This document shows, in pieces, positions 1 to 5,255 of a stretch of 5,255 nucleotides of DNA (positions are counted from its first letter, which is position 1; each line of letters begins with the position of its first letter). A program made the position numbers and the translations under genes. The notes under the pieces were generated by a model, which searched no databases, was not told the DNA's origin, and was given only the letters and a program-made list of their open reading frames with translations. Origin of the DNA: Pseudomonadota bacterium (lineage in GTDB: Bacteria > Pseudomonadota > Gammaproteobacteria > Burkholderiales > Ferrovaceae); assembly GCA_021805725.1 (NCBI GenBank), contig JAJZEH010000115.1, positions 1 to 5,255 of the forward strand. Reading direction: 5' to 3'.

Positions 1-13
1 TACAAGCCATTCT

Positions 14-18
14 GGAGG
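14..18 (+). promoter_or_regulatory. Shine-Dalgarno site of the first cytochrome c4 gene, fused to a poly-G run
   Basis: GGAGG lies 10 bases before the ATG at 29, a good ribosome-binding site that supports that start over the in-frame ATG at 41. The site runs directly into an uninterrupted stretch of nine G (17-25) that fills most of the spacer, so a change in run length would alter SD-to-start spacing. The promoter must lie upstream of the window. Confidence 0.75.
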
Positions 19-28
19 GGGGGGGTAA

Positions 29-775
29 ATGCGTAAGTCAATGATCAAGTTTTCATCGGGGTTAGCCCTGGTTGCCACACTGGTCAGCTTTTCTGCGCTG
101 GCCAGCGAAGAAGGCGCCATGAATGGTGACCTTGCCAATGGCAAGAAAATCTTTACCGAAGGCAAAGGTGCGGCTGTGGCCTGCATGACCTGCCACGGTC
201 CAACCGGCTGGGGCACTGAAGCCATGGGCGCGCCGCGGCTTGCCAATCTGGGTTATCCCTACATCGTCAAACAATTGACTGACCTTGCCGAAGGCCGTCG
301 CACCCCCTCTGGCGCTGGTGCCGTCATGCCGCTGTTTGCGCAGCAGTTGTCAGAACAGGACCGTCGTGACGTTGCCGCTTATGTCAATTCATTCGACAGC
401 GCGCCCGAGTTGTCCGACCTCAAGGCCATCAAGGAAGGCGGTCAACCCGTGGGTGAAAAGTATCTTGGCCAGGTCATCGTCAAATACGGCGTGCTGGGGA
501 AAGTTTCTGCATGCCAATCGTGCCACGGTTACAACGGTCGCGGTGCCGCCCCCATTTTCCCGGTCATTGGTCAACAGAAATACACCTACCTGGTCAATCA
601 ACTGCACAATTGGCGTGATGCCAGCCGTGCCAATGACCCCTATGGCATGATGCGCGCCATTGCCAAAAACCTGACGGACGACGACATCAACAACGTCGCT
701 GCCTATCTGGCCACGGCACCTCGCACCACGGCTAACACGTTTGACAATACCAACAGAACACCCAAGGCTCAGTAA
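29..775 (+). CDS. Periplasmic diheme cytochrome c4-type protein
   Basis: This is a periplasmic two-heme electron carrier. The 248-residue protein starts with a Sec signal peptide (basic MRK start, hydrophobic core about residues 11-24, likely cleavage after A25 in ALA-SEE). Two cytochrome c domains follow. Domain 1 has heme site CMTCH (52-56) and probable axial Met100, seven residues before the LSEQD helix start. Domain 2 has CQSCH (162-166) and probable axial Met208 at the same spacing before LTDDD. This duplicated layout and size fit the cytochrome c4 family, whose members carry electrons between bc1-type complexes and terminal oxidases or other periplasmic enzymes. The tail after about residue 230 is polar, rich in Thr and Asn, and probably disordered. 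The start is chosen by the GGAGG site 10 bases upstream. The gene ends before a strong terminator, yet the next cluster is closely spaced in the same direction, so a shared function is likely. The specific partner is not shown by the sequence. Confidence 0.93.
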   Translation: MRKSMIKFSSGLALVATLVSFSALASEEGAMNGDLANGKKIFTEGKGAAVACMTCHGPTGWGTEAMGAPRLANLGYPYIVKQLTDLAEGRRTPSGAGAVMPLFAQQLSEQDRRDVAAYVNSFDSAPELSDLKAIKEGGQPVGEKYLGQVIVKYGVLGKVSACQSCHGYNGRGAAPIFPVIGQQKYTYLVNQLHNWRDASRANDPYGMMRAIAKNLTDDDINNVAAYLATAPRTTANTFDNTNRTPKAQ

Positions 776-828
776 TTGCGGGAGTACACTCGCAGTTGAT
801 GGGTTCGCCGATTTAGCAATAGACCACG

Positions 829-867
829 AACCCGCGCGCCTTACTGGCGCGCGGGTTTTGTTTTTTT
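829..867 (+). terminator. Rho-independent terminator after the cytochrome c4 gene
   Basis: A perfect 12-bp inverted repeat (829-840 with 846-857, ten of the twelve pairs G-C) encloses a 5-base loop (TTACT). It is followed by a T-rich tract, TTTTG then seven T, ending at 867. This is a textbook intrinsic terminator for plus-strand transcription. The tract ends only 31 bases before the ATG of the next gene, leaving little room for a separate promoter. The terminator may therefore act as a partial one that lowers expression of the downstream cluster relative to the cytochrome. Confidence 0.92.
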
Positions 868-884
868 GGATGACAGGCACTACT

Positions 885-889
885 GGAGG
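885..889 (+). promoter_or_regulatory. Shine-Dalgarno site deciding the start of the monoheme cytochrome gene
   Basis: GGAGG sits 9 bases before the ATG at 899. It settles that start against the upstream in-frame TTG at 866, which overlaps the terminator T-tract and would add eleven polar residues before the membrane anchor. Confidence 0.8.
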
Positions 890-898
890 CCTTACCTC

Positions 899-1477
899 AT
901 GAAATTCAACCAGTTAAAACTGGGCGAGAAAATACTGTTTGGCATCGTAGGCCTGATTTTTGTATTTGCCGTACTGAGCTTTGTGATGTTGGAAGTTTAC
1001 CGGTCTCGTCTCAATCATCCCATGTATCCCTCCAATACCAGCTTCGATTTCACCCCCGAGGGTCAGAAAGGCTCCGTACTGTTTCGTGAGCGGGGTTGTC
1101 CCGACTGCCATCGCGCCTTGCGAAATGGCACCAACCAGGGGGTGAGTCTTGATGGCATTGGTTCAAAACGCAGCCTGGATTACCTCCTGCGTTTTCTCAA
1201 AAAACCCGAAGCCACCTACGAAACCAAAACCATGGACCATGGTCTGAGCAAGGGTGCCGCTTATGTTGCAGGGCTTCCCGACGCAGAGCAGCACGCCATT
1301 GCCGTCTTTCTGTCAGAATTGAAGGCAACCCAGGGATCTGCAGACGCGCGCCTGCCCATGCCGGAACGCTCCGGATTTGTAGACGAAATGGTCAAGATAT
1401 GGGCTCCAGACACCTGGAAGAGCGAGCGCCGCGATTTGCGAGAAGAAGCATCTTCCCCCAATAACGAGAAACGCTAG
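899..1477 (+). CDS. Membrane-anchored monoheme cytochrome c (NorC/CcoO-like in architecture)
   Basis: The 192-residue protein has a short basic N-terminus, one uncleaved membrane helix (about 12-32) and a periplasmic cytochrome c domain with a single heme site CPDCH (67-71). A GIGSKRS segment (86-92) follows, as in the heme-binding fold of cbb3 oxidase CcoO and related class I cytochromes. One N-terminal anchor plus one heme is the architecture of NorC and CcoO, the cytochrome subunits that pair with NorB and CcoN. The next gene encodes a subunit I-like protein, so the two probably form a complex (inference). The axial Met is not at the usual spacing: Met112 is about 14 residues before the LPDAEQ helix, with His114 as another candidate. 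The C-terminal 45 residues are charged and probably lie outside the heme domain. The ATG at 899 is preferred because of GGAGG at 885-889. It is the first gene of a four-gene cluster, and the next start is 1 bp after its stop. NorC or CcoO orthology is not claimed. Confidence 0.85.
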   Translation: MKFNQLKLGEKILFGIVGLIFVFAVLSFVMLEVYRSRLNHPMYPSNTSFDFTPEGQKGSVLFRERGCPDCHRALRNGTNQGVSLDGIGSKRSLDYLLRFLKKPEATYETKTMDHGLSKGAAYVAGLPDAEQHAIAVFLSELKATQGSADARLPMPERSGFVDEMVKIWAPDTWKSERRDLREEASSPNNEKR

Positions 1478-1478
1478 C

Positions 1479-1997
1479 ATGACACCACAACCTTCGCTTC
1501 ATCCCGCCATCAATGACCGTGAGTACACGACGTTTACGCTCCTGTTCGTGTACGCATGTATCACGTACGCCATCATTGGTTTTTCCTGGGGGGCCCTGAT
1601 GGGAGGCATTCCAGCCTTTCGCATGTTCGTCGATACAGCACCCCATGGGCGCCTCATTTTGCTGGCCCACGGCCACATCAACCTGTTGGGCTGGGTCGAA
1701 ATGGCCATATTTGGCGCTATCTACTATTTCATCCCGCGCCTCGTCAATCGGCCCATTTACAGCATGAAACTGGTCAAGGTTCACTTCTGGATGCACAATG
1801 TCGGCTTGATGGGCATGGTGATCCTGTTCACCACCGCTGGTTTCATCGGCGGCTATGACCCGGGTCCTGAAGTGGAGGCCACGGTCACCCACCTCATGGC
1901 AGGCGTGGGCTTGTTTGGCACGCTGGTCCTGTTGGCCAACATCATCTGGGGGTACAACATTTTCAAGACGGGAAAGCGCGGGGCCGAAACGCCATGA
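1479..1997 (+). CDS. Short four-helix heme-copper oxidase / NO reductase subunit I-like protein
   Basis: The 172-residue integral membrane protein has about four helices (roughly 18-40, 58-85, 100-123, 138-160). Helix 2 carries HGHINLLGW (64-72), then GAIYYFIP (79-86). As I recall the NorB/CcoN families, this matches helix 2, where an H-x-N-L-L motif supplies a low-spin heme b ligand and a Tyr-Tyr-x-x-Pro segment follows; here the ligand would be His66 or His64. Other histidines (102, 106, 138) lie at or in helices 3 and 4 and could bind heme or metal. Full subunit I has 12 or more helices. The later helices with the CuB/FeB histidines and the second heme ligand are absent, so normal O2 or NO reduction is not expected. 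The gene is not a fragment: it has a clean start 1 bp after the previous stop, and its stop overlaps the next start (ATGA). No strong SD is seen, suggesting translational coupling. Short subunit I-like proteins occur in other bacteria, but their function is unclear. Confidence 0.8.
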   Translation: MTPQPSLHPAINDREYTTFTLLFVYACITYAIIGFSWGALMGGIPAFRMFVDTAPHGRLILLAHGHINLLGWVEMAIFGAIYYFIPRLVNRPIYSMKLVKVHFWMHNVGLMGMVILFTTAGFIGGYDPGPEVEATVTHLMAGVGLFGTLVLLANIIWGYNIFKTGKRGAETP

Positions 1998-2512
1998 ACC
2001 GCCCCCTGCGCGCACTCTGCCTTGCCAGTCTCATGCTGACCCTGTTGGCGGGCTGCAATCGTCAAGGGAACTCCGGGTTACAGCGTGGCGAAGCCGCACC
2101 GCGGCTGGCCACCAAGACGCTGGCCGACGTGGGCGGGGACATGAGTCGCATCACCACCTATCGCCAGCCGGACGAGCGCATGTACCAATACTCCCTGGAC
2201 AAAGCGCTGGCCATGGGTAAGCCCATCCTGCTTGAGTTTGCAACGCCGGGGCACTGCTCGGTTTGCGATCGCCAGTTGCAGATCACCAAGGCCATGCTGG
2301 ACAAGTACCAAAACCAGGTACTGTTTCTGCACATGGACCAATACGAAAATCCCGAAGCATTCAAAGCCTATCGCGTATTTGGCGACCCCTGGACCTTTGT
2401 CATCGACAGTAAGGGCCTGGTACGCTATCAGCAACCCGGTTCACTGCTCTATGGAGAAATGGAAGCGGCTATCCAGAGCGTCCTGCCCCATAGTGCCCAG
2501 GCCGCCAACTGA
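1994..2512 (+). CDS. Thioredoxin-fold lipoprotein with CxxC pair
   Basis: The 172-residue exported lipoprotein has a type II signal peptide ending in lipobox LAGC, with Cys21 as lipidated residue. Asn follows Cys21 rather than Asp, so by the E. coli rule it would be sorted to the outer membrane. A linker leads to a thioredoxin-like domain (about 65-168). It begins with a strand LLEFATPG, then the redox pair CSVC (88-91), a helix, a strand VLFLHMD, and DPWTF (131-135) at the position of the thioredoxin cis-proline loop (Pro132). The usual Trp before the CxxC is replaced by Gly-His. The fold resembles SoxW/thioredoxin_2-type periplasmic proteins that reduce disulfides or assist cytochrome and copper-site maturation. 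In this cluster a role in heme-site thiol reduction or complex assembly is plausible but unproven. The start overlaps the preceding stop by 4 bp (ATGA), indicating coupled translation. Confidence 0.82.
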   Translation: MNRPLRALCLASLMLTLLAGCNRQGNSGLQRGEAAPRLATKTLADVGGDMSRITTYRQPDERMYQYSLDKALAMGKPILLEFATPGHCSVCDRQLQITKAMLDKYQNQVLFLHMDQYENPEAFKAYRVFGDPWTFVIDSKGLVRYQQPGSLLYGEMEAAIQSVLPHSAQAAN

Positions 2513-2527
2513 AGCCAAAATTTGACC

Positions 2528-2980
2528 ATGGCCCAAGGTAACCGCTATACCCTCAAGCAGGATCGCAACGGCATGGTGTGGGATCTGTTGCTCTACATTC
2601 CCACGGTAACCGCGCTGGTTGCCATTGCTGCCAATGCATGGGTTCAGGAAAACCCTTATCTTGCATACCTGCTGGCATTTCTGGCCTGCTTTTTTCTGAT
2701 CGCGGGCGCCAACCGGATTCTCAAGACCCGCTTGATGCTATTGCCCACTTCGCCCGTGGCCATTGAAGCCGAGCGTCAACGCGTGGCGTTGTTTCTGCGC
2801 AACGGTCAGACGCTGGAACTTTTGAAAGACATCAAGTTGTACAAGGATTTTTCCGGGCGCTCTTTTGGACTGACCGGACTCAACGCCGTGGGGCAACGCC
2901 TGCAATTCGTGTTTCACAAGGGGCAGTTCATGTTGGAACGCGATTATCAGGCCCTGCAAAACACGCTCAACCCTTCCTGA
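2528..2980 (+). CDS. Two-helix inner-membrane protein of unknown family with soluble C-terminal domain
   Basis: I do not recognise the family. From the ATG the protein has 150 residues: a polar, basic N-terminus (1-17), two closely spaced hydrophobic helices (about 18-38 and 44-62) with a short turn (QENPY), then a basic NRILKTR stretch and a soluble domain of about 80 residues. By the positive-inside pattern both ends are cytoplasmic. The soluble part alternates short strand-like segments (VALFLRNG, LQFVFHKG) and ends in a helix (ERDYQALQNTL), an arrangement reminiscent of bacterial PH-like domains (a guess). No heme motif or catalytic motif is visible. It begins 15 bp after the lipoprotein stop, so it is the last gene of the cluster and may be an accessory or assembly protein. 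An in-frame TTG at 2522, two codons earlier, is an alternative start with slightly better spacing to the weak GAAG at 2511-2514. Confidence 0.75.
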   Translation: MAQGNRYTLKQDRNGMVWDLLLYIPTVTALVAIAANAWVQENPYLAYLLAFLACFFLIAGANRILKTRLMLLPTSPVAIEAERQRVALFLRNGQTLELLKDIKLYKDFSGRSFGLTGLNAVGQRLQFVFHKGQFMLERDYQALQNTLNPS

Positions 2981-2984
2981 GCCC

Positions 2985-3194
2985 TCATCGCCCACGGCGA
3001 CGGCGAACCACATCCCAGGCCATGAACCCGATGGCCGCAGCAACTACGAGGCAGGCCCCACCCATGATGGCATACTCCGTATCGGGAGCCACGAGGCCCC
3101 CCACCAGCATATGAACCGCATAAGCCGTCAAGAATAACGAGCTCACGGCTACCACGACATAGACCAGAACTTCCAGGATGGGAGAAGCGTTCAC
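2985..3194 (-). CDS. Small two-helix membrane protein, unknown function
   Basis: The 69-residue hydrophobic protein has two predicted membrane helices (about 6-29 and 41-61) and ends in a very basic RRRRGR tail, which by the positive-inside rule lies in the cytoplasm. The start is GTG at 3194, the first in-frame start after the upstream stop. No clear Shine-Dalgarno is seen, and no in-frame ATG exists before residue 29. It follows the larger membrane-protein gene by 15 bp and is the last gene of the minus-strand cluster. It stops 4 bp from the stop of the convergent plus-strand cluster. I do not recognise the family. Composition and position suggest a real gene, but its small size and weak start leave doubt. 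Confidence 0.6.
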   Translation of the reverse strand: MNASPILEVLVYVVVAVSSLFLTAYAVHMLVGGLVAPDTEYAIMGGACLVVAAAIGFMAWDVVRRRRGR

Positions 3195-3209
3195 GACACG
3201 GGCGCGCGG

Positions 3210-4682
3210 TTATTGCGCGGTGGCCGGCGCGGGCGCCTTGGCCGCTGGCGCCATGACCGGCGCCTTGATTTTGAGGATGACGCCACCGGGCTGCAAGGAC
3301 ACCGTTTCCACTTCAGTGCCCAGCAGGGACAGGTTCTCGGCAAGTCCCAGGTTTTTACTGGCACTGGGCAACAGGATCAAATGGGAAAGTCCCCGCAGCA
3401 TGGCCAGCTGGGCTTGGGGGTCCCTGGCGGCAGGGGGCAGTGGCAACGCATCACAACGGCATGCCAGCATGGTGCGTGCAGGCCACTGGCTGGCGACGCG
3501 GATCCGGGGCAAGGGCAGATTCTGTTCTTCCAGTAATTTGCGTCCCTGCTCCACGTCTTCCGCAAATGTTTTGATCAGTTGATCCTGGTCAGACAATACC
3601 GCGGCCCGGGATTCCAGATACCAGGCGCGGTCAGCCCGCATGGCCGTGGTACAGAGCAGCAGCAGCAACAGCCAGACCCACCCGCGCTGGACCAGAAAAC
3701 CCTGCCGCAGCAGCGCCTCGCGGGGTTTGAGCAACCAGGGCAGACCGCCGTAGAGCAGCAAGGCCAGGCCGAGAAAGCCCCAGACGGCATCGCAGAGGAA
3801 TGCGCCTAAAACGACGCCCAATAACAGGTTGCGACCCATGAAGTCACGCCACAATTCCCGTCGCTGATGGACGAGGACTGCCAGCAGCAAGCCTGACAGC
3901 AGCAGACCTGCAACCCAGGTGTCCAGCTCTGCTTCACCCCCCTGCAGATTGGGCCCCCAAAGCATGGCCGCGGCATTGATGACAGGGTTTTGCCAGGAGC
4001 CCAGATCGTGCCAGCCCATGCGCAACACCAATGTCAACAGGCTGACGAGTGCGATGCCGACGTAAAAGGCGCGCTGCTGGACTCGATCCAGTGGCTGGGA
4101 GCGCCAGGCCCAGGCCAGGGAGAGGGGGTATGCCAGACCTGCGGGATGCAGGCTGATGCTGAAAGCGCATACGGCAAGCTGTGCAAAATACGAACCGCCA
4201 AAGGTTCGGGGGGCTTCCCGATACGCGCGGTCCAGGAGCGCGCCTGCCATGAACGCCGCCAGCAGGACAATGCCCGGAGAAAGGCTGTCGATTTGCTGCA
4301 GCGTGAAGGGCGCAATCAGCAGCAGACCAGACATCAATAAGGCTTCTTCCTCGTTTCCCTGTTTGCGGCGCCAAAGAAACAGCCCTGCAACAGTCACGGC
4401 CAGAATCAGCACCGTCACCACCTTGGCCGCAAAAACCTGGCCTGGCCACAAAAAACCGAGCGGCAACCACAACAGCGCACGCATGTCCGGGGTGCCGAGG
4501 GTCACCACCGAGTTGGCGACCTGATCCGCGATGGACCAGTCCAGAAGCAGTGCTTTGGCGCCCCCCTCGTCCAGCGCATAGGGCCCGTGGCGCAGCAAGA
4601 ACAGGGCCATGGCGCCCCAGACCAGAAGCGCCAGATAACCCCAATAACGCTTGGGGATCATATCAGGTTTCGATTCGGCCAA
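3210..4682 (-). CDS. Polytopic membrane protein, GT-C glycosyltransferase-like (family uncertain)
   Basis: The 490-residue protein has roughly nine to eleven hydrophobic segments between residues 13 and 350, then a soluble C-terminal domain of about 140 residues ending in an Ala/Pro/Lys-rich tail. The first segment (13-30) is followed by a periplasmic loop with Asp38-Glu39 (YALDEGG), an amphipathic stretch, and a GTPDMRALLWLP segment leading into the next helix around 83-104. This order resembles GT-C enzymes of the PMT/ArnT type, in which an acidic pair in the first outer loop is catalytic and the donor is a polyprenyl-phosphate sugar. The overall similarity is only by eye, so the call is tentative and no substrate can be given. 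The start taken is TTG at 4682, 3 bp after the cytochrome stop; an ATG seven codons later (4661) is an alternative, and neither has a strong SD. The coding strand is leucine-rich (WLLLLLLC, 337-344). It lies in one cluster with cytochrome c4 and a small membrane protein. Confidence 0.7.
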   Translation of the reverse strand: MAESKPDMIPKRYWGYLALLVWGAMALFLLRHGPYALDEGGAKALLLDWSIADQVANSVVTLGTPDMRALLWLPLGFLWPGQVFAAKVVTVLILAVTVAGLFLWRRKQGNEEEALLMSGLLLIAPFTLQQIDSLSPGIVLLAAFMAGALLDRAYREAPRTFGGSYFAQLAVCAFSISLHPAGLAYPLSLAWAWRSQPLDRVQQRAFYVGIALVSLLTLVLRMGWHDLGSWQNPVINAAAMLWGPNLQGGEAELDTWVAGLLLSGLLLAVLVHQRRELWRDFMGRNLLLGVVLGAFLCDAVWGFLGLALLLYGGLPWLLKPREALLRQGFLVQRGWVWLLLLLLCTTAMRADRAWYLESRAAVLSDQDQLIKTFAEDVEQGRKLLEEQNLPLPRIRVASQWPARTMLACRCDALPLPPAARDPQAQLAMLRGLSHLILLPSASKNLGLAENLSLLGTEVETVSLQPGGVILKIKAPVMAPAAKAPAPATAQ

Positions 4683-4685
4683 GGT

Positions 4686-5255
4686 TTAACGAAGCCCCGC
4701 GGTGAAATCTGCCAGAGCCTTGATTTCCTCGTTGCTCAGGCGATGGGCAATGCTGCGCATGATGGCAGCGGGGTCATTGCTGCGGGTACCATTCTTGAAG
4801 TGTTGCAGCTGGATCTCGGTATATTCCTGGTACTGGCCGGAAAGGCGCGGATAAAGCGCTGGTATGCCGCTGCCGGTGGGGCCATGACAGGCGGCACAGG
4901 CAGGAACACCACGGTCGGCGTCGCCAGCGCGCCAGAGCTTCTCGCCCATGGCCACCAGCTTGCTGCGCGTGGCCTGCGACAGCTTGGGAGGCTGTGCCGC
5001 GTACCAGGCCGCTACATTGCGGATGTCGTCTTCAGAGAGCATCCCCACCACGCCGGACATGATCGGGTTGTTGCGTAACGGTGGCGCTCCATTGACGGAC
5101 TTCATGTTGTTGAGCTGCTTGATGATGTAATCGGGCTGCTGGGCCGCAAGGTGGGGCTGGGTGGCAATGGGGCTGACGCCATCGGCGCCATGGCAGGCAA
5201 AACAGACCGAATCCGCAATGACCTTTCCTTTCTGCGGATCGCCCTGCAGGGCCCA
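4686..5255 (-). CDS. Diheme cytochrome c4, N-terminus cut by window edge
   Basis: The reading frame stays open from the stop at 4686 to the window edge, giving 189 residues; the signal peptide and true start lie beyond 5255. An internal ATG at 5105 is not the start, because the first heme motif lies upstream of it. Domain 1 has CFACH (5204-5190 on the minus strand) preceded by GDPQKGK, and a probable axial Met in IMSGVVGMLSEDD. Domain 2 has CAACH (4898-4884) followed by GPTGSGIPALYPRLSGQ, then NDPAAIMRSIAHRLS with its axial Met. The paired domains, the YPRLSGQ segment and the Met spacing are typical of cytochrome c4, a periplasmic or membrane-associated electron carrier feeding terminal oxidases. 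It is the first visible gene of the minus-strand cluster, with the membrane-protein gene 3 bp downstream. It is a distant paralogue of the diheme protein at 29-775. Confidence 0.93.
   Translation of the reverse strand, partial: WALQGDPQKGKVIADSVCFACHGADGVSPIATQPHLAAQQPDYIIKQLNNMKSVNGAPPLRNNPIMSGVVGMLSEDDIRNVAAWYAAQPPKLSQATRSKLVAMGEKLWRAGDADRGVPACAACHGPTGSGIPALYPRLSGQYQEYTEIQLQHFKNGTRSNDPAAIMRSIAHRLSNEEIKALADFTAGLR

Noticed and set aside
741..776. TTGACA at 741-746 as a -35 box for the downstream cluster
   Set aside because: No TATAAT-like -10 lies 16-18 bases downstream, it is inside the cytochrome coding region, and transcripts from it would meet the terminator at 829-867.
866..898. TTG start 11 codons upstream for the monoheme cytochrome
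   Set aside because: It overlaps the terminator T-tract and has no ribosome-binding site, whereas the ATG at 899 has GGAGG at a 9-base spacing.
1479..1997. Subunit I-like gene as a frameshifted pseudogene of a full oxidase
   Set aside because: The following sequence in all frames encodes an unrelated lipoprotein that starts by ATGA overlap; no remains of further oxidase helices are seen.
1392..2015. 207-codon minus-strand open frame
   Set aside because: It lies opposite well-supported cytochrome and membrane-protein genes; its translation lacks domain or signal features and looks like an antisense shadow.
2988..3000. Small hairpin TCGCC-CAC-GGCGA as a terminator at the convergent junction
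   Set aside because: The stem is only 5 bp with no T-tract on either strand, and it lies in codons for the basic tail of the 69-residue protein.
3934..4644. 236-codon minus-strand open frame in another frame
   Set aside because: It is fully inside the large membrane-protein gene, with the Gly/Ala/Arg-rich composition typical of a shifted reading of GC-rich DNA.
4686..5105. ATG at 5105 as the start of the minus-strand cytochrome
   Set aside because: The same frame remains open to the window edge and contains the first heme motif CFACH at 5204-5190, so the gene starts outside the window.

Overview
The window is a compact, gene-dense bacterial segment of moderately high G+C. It is dominated by c-type cytochromes and small inner-membrane proteins. 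The Sec-exported CxxCH cytochromes, two cytochrome c4-type diheme proteins and a lipoprotein with a normal lipobox point to a Gram-negative, respiring member of the Pseudomonadota, probably beta or gamma. That placement is inference from protein style; no phylogenetic marker is present.

Plus strand, 1-2980: a diheme cytochrome c4-type gene (29-775) ends in a textbook intrinsic terminator (829-867). Only 31 bp later a tight four-gene cluster begins. It encodes a membrane-anchored monoheme cytochrome c (899-1477), a very short four-helix relative of heme-copper oxidase / NO reductase subunit I (1479-1997), a thioredoxin-fold lipoprotein with a CxxC pair (1994-2512) and a two-helix membrane protein of unknown family (2528-2980). 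Spacings are 1 bp, a 4-bp ATGA overlap and 15 bp, so the four are almost certainly co-transcribed and partly translationally coupled.

Minus strand, 5255-2985: a second, 5'-truncated diheme cytochrome c4 (5255-4686) is followed after 3 bp by a large polytopic membrane protein with GT-C-glycosyltransferase-like features (4682-3210), and after 15 bp by a 69-residue two-helix protein (3194-2985). The two clusters converge with only 4 bp between their stop codons.

Reading as a system (inference): the plus-strand cluster looks like a miniature redox module. The anchored monoheme cytochrome plus the four-helix subunit I-like protein resembles the NorC/NorB or CcoO/CcoN pair, but with the catalytic two thirds of subunit I absent. 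The c4 cytochrome would be a periplasmic electron carrier to or from the pair. The thioredoxin-like lipoprotein could serve as a maturation or redox-relay factor. The missing catalytic helices mean this cannot be a normal oxidase, and its actual role is unknown. This is the most interesting content of the window. The minus-strand genes share only the cytochrome c4 theme. No tRNA, rRNA, mobile element, CRISPR array or large repeat was seen, and no gene-free stretch exceeds about 125 bp.
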